Below, piece by piece: positions 33,801 through 45,494 of a DNA stretch of 64,000 nucleotides. Below the pieces are notes generated by a model. That model did not search any database. It was not told the origin of the DNA and was given only the letters and a program-made list of their open reading frames with translations. Within the stretch, counting starts at the first letter, position 1. Each line of letters starts with the position of its first letter. A program made the position numbers and the translations under genes. This DNA is from Coprinellus micaceus (lineage: Eukaryota; Basidiomycota; Agaricomycetes; Agaricales; Psathyrellaceae), in the NCBI GenBank assembly GCA_951394405.1, contig OX596337.1, forward strand, positions 4,402,001 through 4,466,000, in the 5' to 3' direction.

Positions 33801-35690
33801 GATCGAGGGGGTGCACAGAGAAACAATCAGCTACCCGAAACAGAGGATGAGGATGAGGATGAGGATGAAGACGACGACAACGACGACAAACCTGTACAAC
33901 CCATTGCAGCTGAGGACTTTGACCTTGACGACGAACCTGTAGACATGGAAGATGCACTACGTGCCACCAGTATACTTGATTCTCTCATCAGTCTATACCA
34001 CGTCCCCCTGGAAGAGACCCTGACTCTTGACCAAGGCATGGAAATGGCATTCTACATGGCACAGGATAAAGCACTAGGAGCGGCTACATGCCGTCCAGGA
34101 GATGCGCCTCGGACACACTGGGAAGCCTTTGCAGGACCAGATGGTGAACACTGGCAGACCGCAGCACAGGTTGAGATTGACGCCCTAACCACCAATGGCA
34201 CTTGGGAACTAGTCGAACTACCAGAGGGACGAAAGGTTGTTGGATCACGATGGGTCTTCCTCATCAAACGAAAGGCAGATGGCACAATTGACCGCTACAA
34301 GGCTCGACTTGTTGCCAAGGGATACTCCCAAATGCCTGGAGTAGACTACAATCAGACATGGGCACCTGCATCTCGTCTCACATCAATTTGCGCGATCTTC
34401 GCCCAAGCCGCCATGGAAGGACACTTCATCGAGACCATTGACGTCGACAATGCCTACCTCAACGGAACAATCGAGGAGCAATACGAAGTCTACATGGAGC
34501 AAGCGCCAGGGTTTGAGATCAAGAATCCAGACTCAAAGGGACGGAGATGGGTGTGCCGGCTGAAGAAAGGTTTATATGGCTTGAAACAGAGCGGACGACT
34601 ATGGTACCAAAAGCTAGCATCAGAGCTTGAAGCGATCGGATTCACCCAAATAAAATCTGACCCAGCTATCTATGTCTGGGAGTTGGATGGGACCCGCATT
34701 GTTGTACCAGTCTTCGTTGACGACATCACCATAACCTCGAAAAGCCAAGAAAACATCCAATGGCTCAAGGACTCCCTTGCCAAGGTCTTCAAGATCAAGG
34801 ATCTCGGACCCACCTCGTACCTACTTGGAATCAAGGTTGACTACGACCGCGAGAACCGAGTCATGCGCCTATCCCAGACTCAATACATCCTCGACATGCT
34901 TGCGCGATTCAAGATGGAGGACTGCTACCCAGTAGGAACTCCAATGGATCCAGGAAGCGGTGCTACTCTCACCAAGTACATTCCAAACAAGGCTGACGAC
35001 GAGATGATGAAGAACGTCCCATACATGAATGCCATCGGCGCCCTTATATACCTTATGATTGCGACACGCCCTGACATTGCCTACGCTGTTGCCAAACTAG
35101 CCCAATACAACTCCAACCCCGGACCTATGCATTGGAAAGCAGTCAAGCACCTATTCCGTTACCTCAAGGGAACCAAAGATCTGAAGCTCACCTATCGTAA
35201 CAATGGTAGCAAGATGTCTTCGGAACTCTTCCAAGCATACAGCGACGCAGATCATGCTGGGTGCCTTGACACGCGATGATCCACATCTGGATTTGTCATT
35301 AAAATGGGATCAGGGGCAGTTAGTTGGTCGGCAAAGAAGCAATCGACAGTGGCAGACTCCTCAACAGAGGCAGAGTACGTCTCCGCGTCGAGCACTGGAA
35401 GGGACATCATCTGGATGCGCACACTCCTGAAGGAACTTGGTCACGACGTCTCTACTCCCTCACCACTCATGGTCGACAACCAATCCGCCCTCAAGGTTCT
35501 CCGGAACCCAGAACTCCACAGCCGAATGAAGCACATTGATATAAAGATGCATTGGATTCGGGATGCTATCAAGCGAGGCGACATTACTGTTCACTTTTTA
35601 TCTACTACTGATATGATCGCCGATATATTTACTAAACCTTTACCCAAACCTGCCATTGAACGTCATCGACTTGCTCTTGGACTCGAGTAA
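30867..35690 (+). pseudogene. Copia gag-pol polyprotein, copy 2, with two in-frame stops
   Basis: One frame of 1608 codons runs from ATG 30867 to TAA at 35688-35690. Gag (MDSTTTTSPIMLTAYTVQQW start) is followed by protease (PDSGATSHM), GAG-pre-integrase (HQRLGH...CEHCIAGK), integrase (RIHSDPLAVQ; DDHSRFKE; ATPQQNGVSERLNRTL with D,D-35-E residues), RT (KARLVAKGYSQMPGVDY; FVDDITI) and RNase H (YSDADHAGC; STEAEYVS). TGA interrupts it at 32973-32975, where CGA would give the usual RVFGC, and at 35277-35279, where CGA would give DTRRSTSG. Both are shared with copy 1, so they predate the spread of the pair. These copies were then mobilised in trans, or tolerate readthrough. A highly acidic/proline-rich linker separates integrase and RT. 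Confidence 0.93.
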
Positions 35691-35704
35691 ATACAGAGAC
35701 ATTA

Positions 35705-35717
35705 CATTGAGGGGGTG
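35705..35717 (+). other. Polypurine tract
   Basis: ATTGAGGGGGTG immediately precedes the 3' LTR, in the position where plus-strand DNA synthesis is primed. Confidence 0.6.
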
Positions 35718-36100
35718 TGTTGGAAGACAATGCTCATGTCAACTCTATCTCTACAAAGAATACCTCTATTTCGAACGTTTTACTTATCTTCTATTGTTCT
35801 ACAGAGAACAACAAGCACCTTGTATTATTCCCATTATACTCGCACTTATTGTTCTCTTATCTCCACCTTATCTCCATTCACTGCTATTGTTCTCTACTTA
35901 TGGAACATCTATTGTTCTTTCCTATTGTTCCGCATATAGGTTATCTATTGTTCTCCACAGTATATAGTCCACACTGTAAGTGGGTGAGTCCCCATCGAAC
36001 TCTCCCCACTTACAGGTGCGTATCTTGTATACCCTACTTACTTTCAATCTAACATCGAACTCTCCCCACTTACAGTGGGTCATACTTGCATCGTTCTACA
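35718..36100 (+). repeat. 3' LTR of copia copy 2
   Basis: It has the same length as the 5' LTR and nearly the same sequence. The visible differences cluster at 36041-36054 (ACTTTCAATCTAACATC versus ATTTCCAATCTAATATC). Confidence 0.95.
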
Positions 36101-36980
36101 GTGGCGTAGTTCCTCATAATGTGACAAGGGTATCTAAGGGCGATGGGAGGCAACGGGACTGAGTTGAATCTGCGTCCGGAGAGTCCGAGATCAGGGTCAA
36201 ATGTATACGGAACACGAGCCTCGCTGCGCGCTTGAGAAACAGGCACTGGCGCGGACACATTGACGATTGGGGTGGAGCTCCTAGCACTTGTGGTGGTCGT
36301 TGTAGCGATAGTGGAAGTGACAGTGACAGTAGCATCGACACCAATTGAAATGGCGGCATTGTTCGATAGTGGGGCATTCTCCTTATTCGCTTCAGAAACC
36401 TTGAGAGCGAATGTAAACTTCTCCAGAGTGGGAACCCGAGCAGAGAAGGAGGAAGCGTTCAAAACAGTGGATGAAATGAGGGGCTGAAGCGCCTTCTTGT
36501 TTCCTTCGCGCTTTGCAGTAGCCTACATATATATTTGTCGGATGGAGCTCAGAGTTGGAACGTAGTTAGACTTACCTCAACGTGCATCATCTTAATTTGG
36601 TAGGAAGAAGGCATGGCGGTCGAAATTTGCGTGGGTGGCTGGGAATTGTTGGTGCAGGTATCGGCAAGGGGATGGGCGACATTGACGTCAAACTGGGGAA
36701 AAATGGCTGGAAAGAGAAAACACCGTCCCCATGGACTAAGGTTCTTATACTCCCCCTCATCCAGAACACGAGGCACAATATAGCCCCACGGGAAACAATC
36801 GAGGGTGCATACACGTACGCCTACATTCAGAGAGGACAATGGGCTTGAGCGCTGTACCGGACTGACTTGGGAGAAGGGCGAACCCATGTGCATCCGCTCG
36901 TACCCTTCCAGAATGATGGGGGCGCTGTACCATTGCAGAAATCCCAAAACAATGGTGATGGCAACTGCCTCCGACACTCC
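36101..36980 (-). pseudogene. N-terminal/central part of the split host gene
   Basis: A minus-strand coding region spans about 36575-36980 and 36101-36518, joined by an intron with GTAAGT and TATGTAG (about 36519-36574). The first exon contains CTLDCFPWGYIVPRVLDEGE and FPQFDVNVAHPLADTC. The second is K/E-rich, then T/S/V-rich, and ends ...PCHIMRNYA exactly at the copia LTR, where the frame runs into LTR sequence. The 5' end is not resolved: an in-frame stop lies just upstream of 36980, so at least one more exon is needed. The protein is unknown to me, with no catalytic motif recognised. Its missing C-terminus is found in matching frame at 22405-22569. Confidence 0.65.
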
Positions 36981-38146
36981 TTTGTCCCCTCATCCCTCGC
37001 GACGCTCGACTCAATGCGCTGTGATGGAGAAAATTTCTTGGAATGGCGGGAGAAGCTGAGATTGGGGCGCATGGTGAAATGGACGAATAGGCCACTGGCT
37101 GGCGTTTTGGGGTACTGGGCCCAAGTACCATATTTGCAATGAGTGAGGGCCGTACTCCCCTTGACCCAGTCAGTTTAAGTGTCAGCGGCGCTGTACAGTA
37201 CAAGTAGCGAGAGCTTGGTAGTCAATATCTCAGCAAGCCCAACTCAACTTTCTTTTACTGTGAGAGATACGTCACTACAACAGACTCATTGGTATTCGTT
37301 CTGGCCAACATTTTTATTCCCAGTTCAAGAATCACTCCAGTTTCATGAGGGCGATCTCAACTTCAACATAGCCCAGCACGGTGAATCAGAACATCTTGGG
37401 AGGGGGGGAATCTCTGCGTTGGCACTTCCTCCCAGCCCGTCGCCTTCCCCTCTGTGTTCACCCTTGCGGCGCTGTGCGATCACCGCGTCCATATGGTTCC
37501 GACGAACCAGTTCATCTCTCGTCATTGAAGCCGGTGTTTGTGCCGGATGGTCCCCGCGTACCTTTCAACTGACCCAATGTCAGTGAAATTCGACTCCTTT
37601 GCAATCTTTTCGCATGAGGAGGCTGTACGTTCAAGAGCGGATACACGCTCACCCATTGCCCAACACTTACCGCCCTATCGCACCACACACAGCAAACACC
37701 GATTTGGACATATCTCCGAGAGCTCAAACATGGTGTCGTGCTCTGACCCTCTGTTCCCATCAGACACGCCTGGCCCAGCTTCCTTCAAGCTCCGACAGAT
37801 AAGATCCCATTATCAAGCCAATGGGTCGAGAAGCAGCGAAATAGACAAAGGAACGAAGGCAGTGAGCCCGTTCTGGAAGGGAGGTCATTCCAGTCACATG
37901 TCAGGAGCACGCGGCTGGTTCCCGAGTCGGAGAAACTGCTGGAGACCATTGTCCTACCCTCCCCGATTGGTGTATCATAGGCACCCCCGATCGTTGAATG
38001 CCTCATGTAGGGTGTGAGCGGGAGGGTATGTCAGCCTGTTCCGAAGGCTTCCCCTCCTTTTTTCTTTCCCACATTTATCCTTACCACCCACCCATCCCCA
38101 CCGTCTTCCGACTTTGTGATCCCTTACCGTCTCCCTCATTCTCATC
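36981..38146. other. Intergenic region with conserved promoter block
   Basis: No gene is supported, apart from possible 5' exons of the split gene. From about 37809 the sequence matches the region upstream of the gene at 45495: ATTATCAAGCCAATGGGT, CCCGTTCTGGAAGGG, CCCGAGTCGG and finally GAATGCCTCATGTAGGGTGT near 37996-38015. Confidence 0.6.
37989..38020 (+). promoter_or_regulatory. Conserved upstream motif, gene at 38147
   Basis: CGATCGTTGAATGCCTCATG followed by TAGGGTGTG, about 150 bp before the ATG. It corresponds to the motifs at 45332-45378 and 51061-51098. Confidence 0.5.
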
Positions 38147-39101
38147 ATGCCCGCCCTCAAGCGTAAGTTCTCTCAGGAGGTAAGGTATATCCTCTCAGTA
38201 CCTTTGTTGCATAACTGAGGCACCCTCCAGGCCCCCGTCTTTCGCAATAGCAAAAAGCTCAGGCCGATCGCTGAGCCTGCTGCGAACCCTGAGGTTTCTG
38301 ATGCCATCGAGAAGACTCAAGTAGCCAACGGCGTCAAGGAGAAGGAGAATGTAGGTGCTTTCGCACTATCTATTTCAACTATAGGTTCGGCGAACAACGG
38401 GCTAACGAAAACATTAGAGCAAGCTCCTGAACAGAATCAAGCAGCTCACCAAGAAGGTTACACAGCCCTTCACCTTCCGGTCGTCTTGTGGGGTATGTTT
38501 TAGATCTGGTTTGAAGCAACCTATGAGCTTTGATACTCACTTGTTGCCTAGGAGAAACCCATTGATGTTGAGTCTGGGGAGGATCTCGCCCAGACTAAGA
38601 TCCAGCAGGAGAAGGCCGTTGAGGGGAAAACTGGGGATTCTATCGCACCTGCTCCAGTCAAACTGGGGCTGAGGAGGCCAAGAAGAAGGCTGAAGCGGCC
38701 GCAAGGAGGCAGATCGAGGCCGTTCTCGAGGCCGCGGCCAATACTGCTATGGAGGCCGGCGCGCCATGGGCCCGCGATATTCCTGAAGATGGTCTCGACG
38801 TGGAAGGGCTGAGGAACCTCCCCGCTGACTACCGACTCGCCCACCTCGGCTCCACTGAAGGTATCGAGGGTACCTCTGGCGTTGCTTGTGACTTCCCCAA
38901 TTCGAAGGTGTGTTTTCCTTTCCTCTACTTCACAACAACTTTGTGCCCACAAAGGCCCAGGAAAACAAGATCTACCAGTACTCCAACTCGGTCATTGAAA
39001 CTATCTCAAAGGCGTCGGCGCAGACTAAAGTCGAGGCTGATCTCTCCAAAGTTGTAGATATTGACAACACTACCAAGGGCTTCGATTCCGAACCCGAGTA
39101 G
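38147..39101 (+). CDS. Small charged family protein A (apparent frameshift)
   Basis: Five exons: 38147-38179, 38231-38350, 38418-38492, 38552-38907 and 38955-39101, about 243 aa. The start MPALKRKFSQE and exon 2 (with SKKLRPIAEP) match the gene at 45495, as do the exon lengths 33 and 120 nt. Exon 4 encodes an alanine/glutamate/lysine-rich helix (EAVLEAAANTAMEAGAPWAR) like that of the paralogue (EAILEAAAKTAKEAGAPWTR). To reach that frame one base must be restored near 38655-38665, so there is an apparent 1-nt deletion, or a sequencing error. The end is acidic (DSEPE). Basic N-terminus, coiled coil and acidic tail could suit a nuclear protein, but the function is unknown. Confidence 0.65.
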
Positions 39102-42100
39102 ACCGGAGATCCCTCATCCTCACTCCCGCTCTCGTCGATGTTCCCATTTCACCTTTCTTTTTCTCATCATTCTGTATTGTTATGCTACGTTGTCTCCAGT
39201 TCGTCACCTCTTCTCTTCTGGACTACTTAAGTTCTGTACACGGTCGAGCTTGTATCTGTCCTCTATTTATGTTTACCTTATTCCTAATACCACCTATTTA
39301 ATCCATCTTCCTTCGGGCTGAGAAGTCTCGTCCCAAGTGGTAAGAACCAAATACCTCCTCCTGTCCATGCTTGAGTCGACTTGTTGGGGAACTGTTTGAA
39401 CTTCGTTCCACGTCGGTTCGCGAGGCCAAAGTATGCAGAAGTTGTTCTAGTGCATTTCCCAAGGTGGAGTAAACGTGAGCACTCTCCTCCGCAATGACCT
39501 AGGTGGTTGCATCCCCTCCTCGTCTAGAGGGCACGGCCTGTGTAGCTTTGATATCCAGATAGACTTGTATTCCCACAGGGGAATACTGACCTGGAACGTC
39601 GGGCTCGGTGCAAGGATCTGAATAATGAGTACAGGGCGTAAATGAAGGGGACCGCCGAATACGGATCACGAGGAACTAGCCAACGTAGAGGGCCTGGTAG
39701 AGACAATATTAGAAGTAGATCAGGGAACGAGCGCAAACACCACTGGAGTACCGGTCGTCACACAGTGAGGTAGAGCGAGTCCCATAGACTTTACAGTCCA
39801 TAGAACGCATAATGGATACAGACCTACCATAAGCTACCACCCTCTATCTCCTCCCTAGCTTCCAAACGTCGGGCCCGCTGGGGTCCCTCAAATAGTTGGA
39901 TAAAACACACTGGATATACGAGCAGAGGGCAGATAGAACGAATCGTAGCAGGGACAGTTCGCACAGAGATTGAGATGAAACGGGGCCCTCTCGGTATACA
40001 GCGATCGTATCCGCGTTCTCCGACCATGCAAATAACCCAACAAACCGAGTCTGGTTACTCCTCAACTCGAGAGAGGGCCAGGTCTCGAATTACGGTGGTA
40101 TTTTCAACAGTATGGAGAATGCATGCGGTAGACATGAGCTGACCTCTTTCAATGGGATACGTAGATTAGATTAGACGGATATTGGTTTCGCGGACTTTGG
40201 TCGGGAGATTTGAGAGAGATAGGGAGTAGATCGAGTCCAGCCCAGCCAGTTGGGTACCACAGAAAGGTGATCTTGAAGGAGACCGCCTGAGCTTTTGAGA
40301 TCCCCAAGCGAGCCGACAGTCCCAGTATCCTGATCCCAACCTCGACACGAGGAAAGCCGAAAACACAATGCGAGAGGATGTACAGGCACACGGGGGAGAA
40401 CATATTCAGCAGCGTAGCGGTCCGATACTCGATCCAGGTTCAAGTCGGTGGGACAAGGCAGCGTTGAGGACGTGAAGCAACAAGGAAAAAAGGCGTCGGG
40501 AAACGCTACAAATGTAAACACTCGTACCCATAGGCTTGTCAACCTAAATTTTCGCGCTTTCTAACAACCTGTATCCAGCTGCACCCCGAGATGGGGCACT
40601 GTTGGACGCTGACTGTAAACGAAAGCCATGGAAGTTGAAGGTTTGTCATGGCAGTGGGAGAGGGTACATGCCGCATTGGAGGAGGGTAGGATGCTGAAAT
40701 GCGGGCATTGAGTTCATCAGCAACCGCAACTTGAGAATCCCAGTTCCTGGTCTCTGGCGACTGTAGTGTCCTTTCGCTTCGAGCACTTGAAGAGCAAACT
40801 ACATGTCCAGAGGATCCAAGCTGACCATCGGAGAGGGTAGTCGTTACGCTTATCCATCCGTCACCGCACTCTGGTTGATTCCCTCATCACGAAACCTCCT
40901 GAACAACAGGAGCGGTTCAAGGTGTGGAAGGTCAGCAGGCGCGTCGAGCTAGATGGCGTACACGACATCGGTGGAGGACCGGGACCAAGAAGAAAAGAAT
41001 CCATCCAGAGAACTCCACGGTGATCGGGGAGCGTGGGCAAGCATGGAGGTAAATGTCTGGGACAATGCGAGGAAGATCTAGTGTTCTACCAGGAGCGCTC
41101 AGGAAGGCTAGGAATATCACACCGTCTAGCACTGCAGCAGATCCCTCGGAGCATTGGGTTTTGACTAGGACAAAAATGAGGAGGTGAGCCACGCTCGGGG
41201 GAATAGAGCAAGTGACTCGAACATACCTAAAGCTTGTTCCCAGTGTCCTATGTGGCCGACGCGTGGAGTTCGGGGCTGTATGGGAATGCGCTCATATGAG
41301 GTAGGGAGGTCAGGCGGACCGATGTTCAGGAGGGGGGGGGGGGTGGCCGATGTCGATCACGGAGTGATGAGAAGTCCCAGGGCAGAACCGAAGTTATTTG
41401 GACAACCGGCGGTGGTGGTAGCTATCTGGGCAAGGTCAGGGTAGTAAATATCAGGGGCAGGCAGAGACATAGAAATCGAGGCAAACTCACCAGAGGAGGG
41501 TTTCAGTTGGGTGACAGCACACACAATATGTTGCAGACGGATCCTAAGCTAGTTGAGGCTACCAGGAGGGTTGCGCTCATTGAAAAAAGCGGCGATTTGA
41601 GGAAGCGGGGCAGAGGAGGATGGTAAACTAGAGAGGGCCGATCGAAAGCTAGTAATCGACTTCGATGTTAGTCAGACTGCGTAGGGGTAGAGGAGGGGTG
41701 CGTTACGTACGAGCAGTTGATATGATCCTATCCCTTGTCTCACTGACTGACCCCGCCACGGATTTGACAAAGCGGGATCCAGCTTCATAGCAATCCGCCT
41801 AATCGATAAACTACTCGAACCTTCCGAGACGTTCGTCGAAGAGGTCATATCATGGAGCGGGGAACATTGTCTTGAAGGTATCGTGGTGAGGTTCAGCCTG
41901 GAGAAGATAAGGCTCAATAATACCCACCCCCCCGAGTCAGAGAGTCAGGCAACGAAACAAGACGAGGCCATGCAAATGGGGACCGCCCCAGCCGAACCCC
42001 CCAGCCCGCCAAAGGTTGCGGCCCTTACTAAGCACATCGCCACCTTGAATTCTCACGACCAAGCGCTTGAGGTCACCCAGGCCTCCCCTGGTTTGTATCA

Positions 42101-43343
42101 TTATTTCAAGGAGGGTAAATGTAAATTTGTGAGTACAGAAAGGCATAGACTGAAACAGGCAAGCGTTTGAGGCCACCTTCAAGGCTATACCTGCCAAAAG
42201 GGTGCGTCCAGGACCTTGACGCGCATTACATAAGCTAATTTGGACGCGTTTTTGGGTGGCGACCTCGTTTCGCGATTATCTCAACCTTTTGGGCTTCTTT
42301 CGCCCGGATTCTTGATCTAACAGGAAGTTTGGCCCAAATGTAACAGATTCTATTGATTTTATCGGGCCCAATCCTACCCCTTCTTGGTGAACAGGATTTC
42401 ACTGTAACCCGAAAACATGTTTCCAGCGCGTATTTCGGGAAGAAAGTCAATAGACATTGTTGCCATTATGCTCTACAACCTATTCTATAGTGAAAATTTA
42501 CCAGAGGTGCGTTGTATTCCGTTATATTTGGGATGGGGTACAGACCCAAAATCTCTGTGGGGGCAAACAGTACCAAACAGGCCGCAGTGCTTCGCAGGCA
42601 GGGGTTGGGCAGGGGCGGTCCCCAATGCAAATAATTCGGCGTGATGCGGAGAACTATTTGCCATACCCCTCTCGACCTAACAAGGGTGGATCATTTCCGC
42701 CATGCGGGGCCCGATTCAAATCCCGCCAAGCGCCCAGACTGCGGTGAGCGAGCTGGGGACATGTTCCGCGTCAACTAGTTCGAGATGGAGCTTCTGCATA
42801 AGAAAAGACCTCAAACCAAGTTTCTATACCCAACACAAGAGTTTTGATACTCAGGCAACAGATGCGGAACTCTCGTCCCTGCCTACAGCCAAGTTGAGTG
42901 TGCGAGATTACATTCGGAGAGTATCTCATCGACGCGGTACTCAAAATATAGCACTATCCATTTAACGAAAGCCCTAGAGAACGCACAAGTGTTGAAAATG
43001 CTTCAGACTAGAAGCACAGAGTAAGAGACCCACTAAAGCCGACACCCTTAGTACCTCAAATTTGCGTGTCGAGGACGACAATTGTCGATCTCACGAAAGC
43101 TGAAGTCGAGGAAGTGGTATAGCTCAATAGATAGTATTTAGGATAGCGTAGCTAGGGTGTCCATGGCAAGGCAGTACGCAAGGCACAAATAGTATATGAA
43201 TACAGAATCGAGGAGATAGAAGGACCACAGAGAAAGTACAGGACATGGAAACGGCTCGGGACAATGCGCCAGACAGGGGTCGAGAGCTAAGAGCGCGTTA
43301 GAAAGGTATCCACTTCTATGTAAGGACTACTACGTACCTCAAT
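39102..43343. other. 4.2-kb gap without a supported gene
   Basis: The first 200 bp look like a 3' UTR. The rest has only short frames. One at 41883-42170 (96 codons, E/P/K-rich, ending near a GTGAGT donor) is the best candidate for an exon but has no partner. A run of twelve G occurs at about 41332-41343. No repeat structure or element end was recognised. Confidence 0.45.
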
Positions 43344-43910
43344 TTAAGCGCTGTAGGCCCTCGCAAAGCGGCAGGCGCGCTTCCTCATAACGCGAGCTGG
43401 AGACGTCCCAGTGAAACACATGGCGAGCTTGACCTTACGAGCAAAGCGGGGAGGCAGAACGCTGGGGGTCGGGTCTTCCTTCTTTGGAGAAGCCTTGCAC
43501 GCGATACGAGCCGGCTTGGGAGCGATACTCAGCTTCTTGGAAACGTCGGCAGTAGCACGCCTTCGAAGGACATGAGGGGGATGAGGGTCCACGACAAGCT
43601 CAGCTCCTTCAGTCACCCAGTCATCCTCCTCGGTCGGAGTAGTGGTGACACCATTTTCCTTGTCGTCGTCGTCGTTTTCAGTGGGAGAGGCAAAGAGATC
43701 GACAGGTGCACCAGGGATAACGAAGGAGTTGATGTTGACGACGACAGAGTCGGCAAGAGGAGCATTGACCCTGCACCTTTTGGGTACACAGATCTCCGAG
43801 ATTTTCTGGGCGGCTTCCTATACATAGGGTAGTCAGAAGGAAAGGGGGGGGGCTCTTTGTCGCTCACGCACAATAGAGGCTGGTCGCTTGGAAGAACGGC
43901 GGGATTCCAT
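43344..43910 (-). CDS. Small charged protein D, unknown function
   Basis: Two exons on the minus strand, 43872-43910 and 43344-43817, separated by a 54-nt intron (GTGCGT...TATAG), give 170 aa. The first exon (MESRRSSKRPASI) is as short and basic as those of genes A, B and E nearby. The rest has a DNDDDDKEN-type acidic patch (ENDDDDKENG), a TPTEEDDW stretch and an arginine/lysine-rich C-terminal half with RRRATADVSKKLSIAPKPAR. Low complexity and alternating charge suggest an intrinsically disordered, perhaps nuclear, protein. Membership in the A/B/E family is possible by layout but not shown by sequence. No motif with a known role is recognised. Confidence 0.6.
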
Positions 43911-45494
43911 GGCGGTGGAAGTCGGTGGGAGCAACGTCGACGGGGGGTGCGCGCTTGTGGGGAAGGTGGCAAAGGAAAAACACCCCAAATCCTAGGCTTT
44001 TGTATCTTCCGGGAAGTCTCTAACACGAGGCGTCCAACAATCTCATTAAACGATCGAGTTAAACATACAAATCTAGCCAAAAGTATAGATCTGGGTACTG
44101 GGCACTGCGGAGCATATTCCTGAGCGCCCAACGCCCGTGCGGTGATGGTCCATGTGCTCCCAGAGCCCCGTAACCGTGTGGCATGAGCCTTCGTTTGTTT
44201 CGTTGCGTGGAGTTTCCGAATATCCTAGGTGAAAGGGACTTGTCTCCGTTTGTGGGTGACAGCTTGAGAGGGGGGACCAGGCTGTAGAGTTACCTCCAGA
44301 TGGGGTGATGTGTCCCAGTTTGGGCAACTCTGCGTTTGCCCGCTAAACGCGGTCGAATCGACCGAAGTGAATACGCCTGTTGGCTATCCGTGTTATCTTC
44401 TCTTCTACGGAACCTAGAGAAATCACATGATATACCATGCGCAGCCTTAGAGGCACTCTACCTCGAGTTTCACGGAATCACGGACGAGGTCGAAGTCGCG
44501 TGTGATGTCACAGGCACCGGCGGAAACAAGCTCGATGATCGGCTCCCTCGATATCTGGAACCTGTCTCCCTTGGGTGCTGGGCTACTCCCCCTCGTCAAC
44601 CAGGTGAAACTCGAGACCGACTAGACAAGAACTGTACAAGGAGATACCCAAAAAAACAAAGTGGGAGACGCATCACCCAATGCCATTTCAAAGCCAACTG
44701 ACCTTCTCCCGCGTCTTGGTGCGAATGTTCATGAGATGATCTTTGTAGCATTTATCTTTGGTCCAATCATAACAAATTTAGTTCCGGCGTGTTCTCGCCC
44801 CTATCGCACCCTTCTTGGTCAAGTGGCTCTCGTTCATGTGGTCCCGCGAACTGGTTCAAATGACGGGAGTGATGGCTTGTGTTTGTTCGACTTTCCCATT
44901 CTGACGTCAGCGCCGCTGGGTGAGGAGGTCCCCACCGTCGGATTCACCCCCAGCCCATTGCGAAGGGTATTTGGAGCACGGTGCGGCCCTATCACCCCAG
45001 CGTCATAGCACCCACATGCGTTATACAGCAGTCAGCCGATCCGATAGGTATCCCAACACCCCCAAATGCAATCCGGTGCTCTGACCATTCGTTCCCATGG
45101 AACGCCCCCATACAGATTCTTTAATTTCTGGAGTGTACCATTATATTTAAATCTAATGATTAAGCCAATGGGTTAGATATGAACGAAGCAGACAAAAGCA
45201 CGAGGTTAATGACCCCGTTTTCTGGAAGGGTAGTCGTCCACACCATGCACCACAGCGCGCACGATCCCCGAGTCGGGAGGTCCTGCCATCCATTGTGCTA
45301 TCCTTCCTAATCGGTATACTTCGTGGGTAACCCTCGATCGTTTGGCAAGATCGTGTTGAACACCTCGTGTAGGGTGTGCGGGAAAGCATAAGAACCATCC
45401 CCACACCACTACGCTTCCTTTTGTCTTCCCGCATCGACCCCCGCCCCTTTGTTGTCATCCACTTGAGTCCATCGTCTCTCCCCACCTCACCACT
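43911..45494. other. Intergenic region with promoter block of gene B
   Basis: No convincing gene; the 122-codon frame at 44336-44701 lacks motifs. From about 45159 (ATTAAGCCAATGGGTTAG) the DNA parallels the upstream region of gene A, ending with the motif at 45332-45378 and a pyrimidine-rich leader. Confidence 0.55.
45332..45378 (+). promoter_or_regulatory. Conserved upstream motif, gene at 45495
   Basis: CCTCGATCG...GATCGTGTTGAACACCTCG and then TGTAGGGTGTG, about 120-160 bp before the ATG. It is shared with gene A (37989) and gene C (51061). Confidence 0.55.

Larger units (their letters stand above)
29896..36100 (+). mobile_element. Ty1/copia LTR retrotransposon, copy 2 (full length)
   Basis: A 6205-bp element with 383-bp LTRs (29896-30278 and 35718-36100), both TG...CA, a primer-binding site, one copia-order polyprotein region and a polypurine tract. 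The two LTRs differ at only about three positions (near 30226 and 36048), so insertion is recent. The expected 5-bp target duplication is absent: TCATG precedes it and GTGGC follows. The domain order (integrase before RT) places it in Copia. Confidence 0.95.

Noticed and set aside
44336..44701. 122-codon frame as a possible gene
   Set aside because: It lacks a recognisable domain and overlaps no intron-exon pattern, and the sequence does not resemble neighbouring family members.
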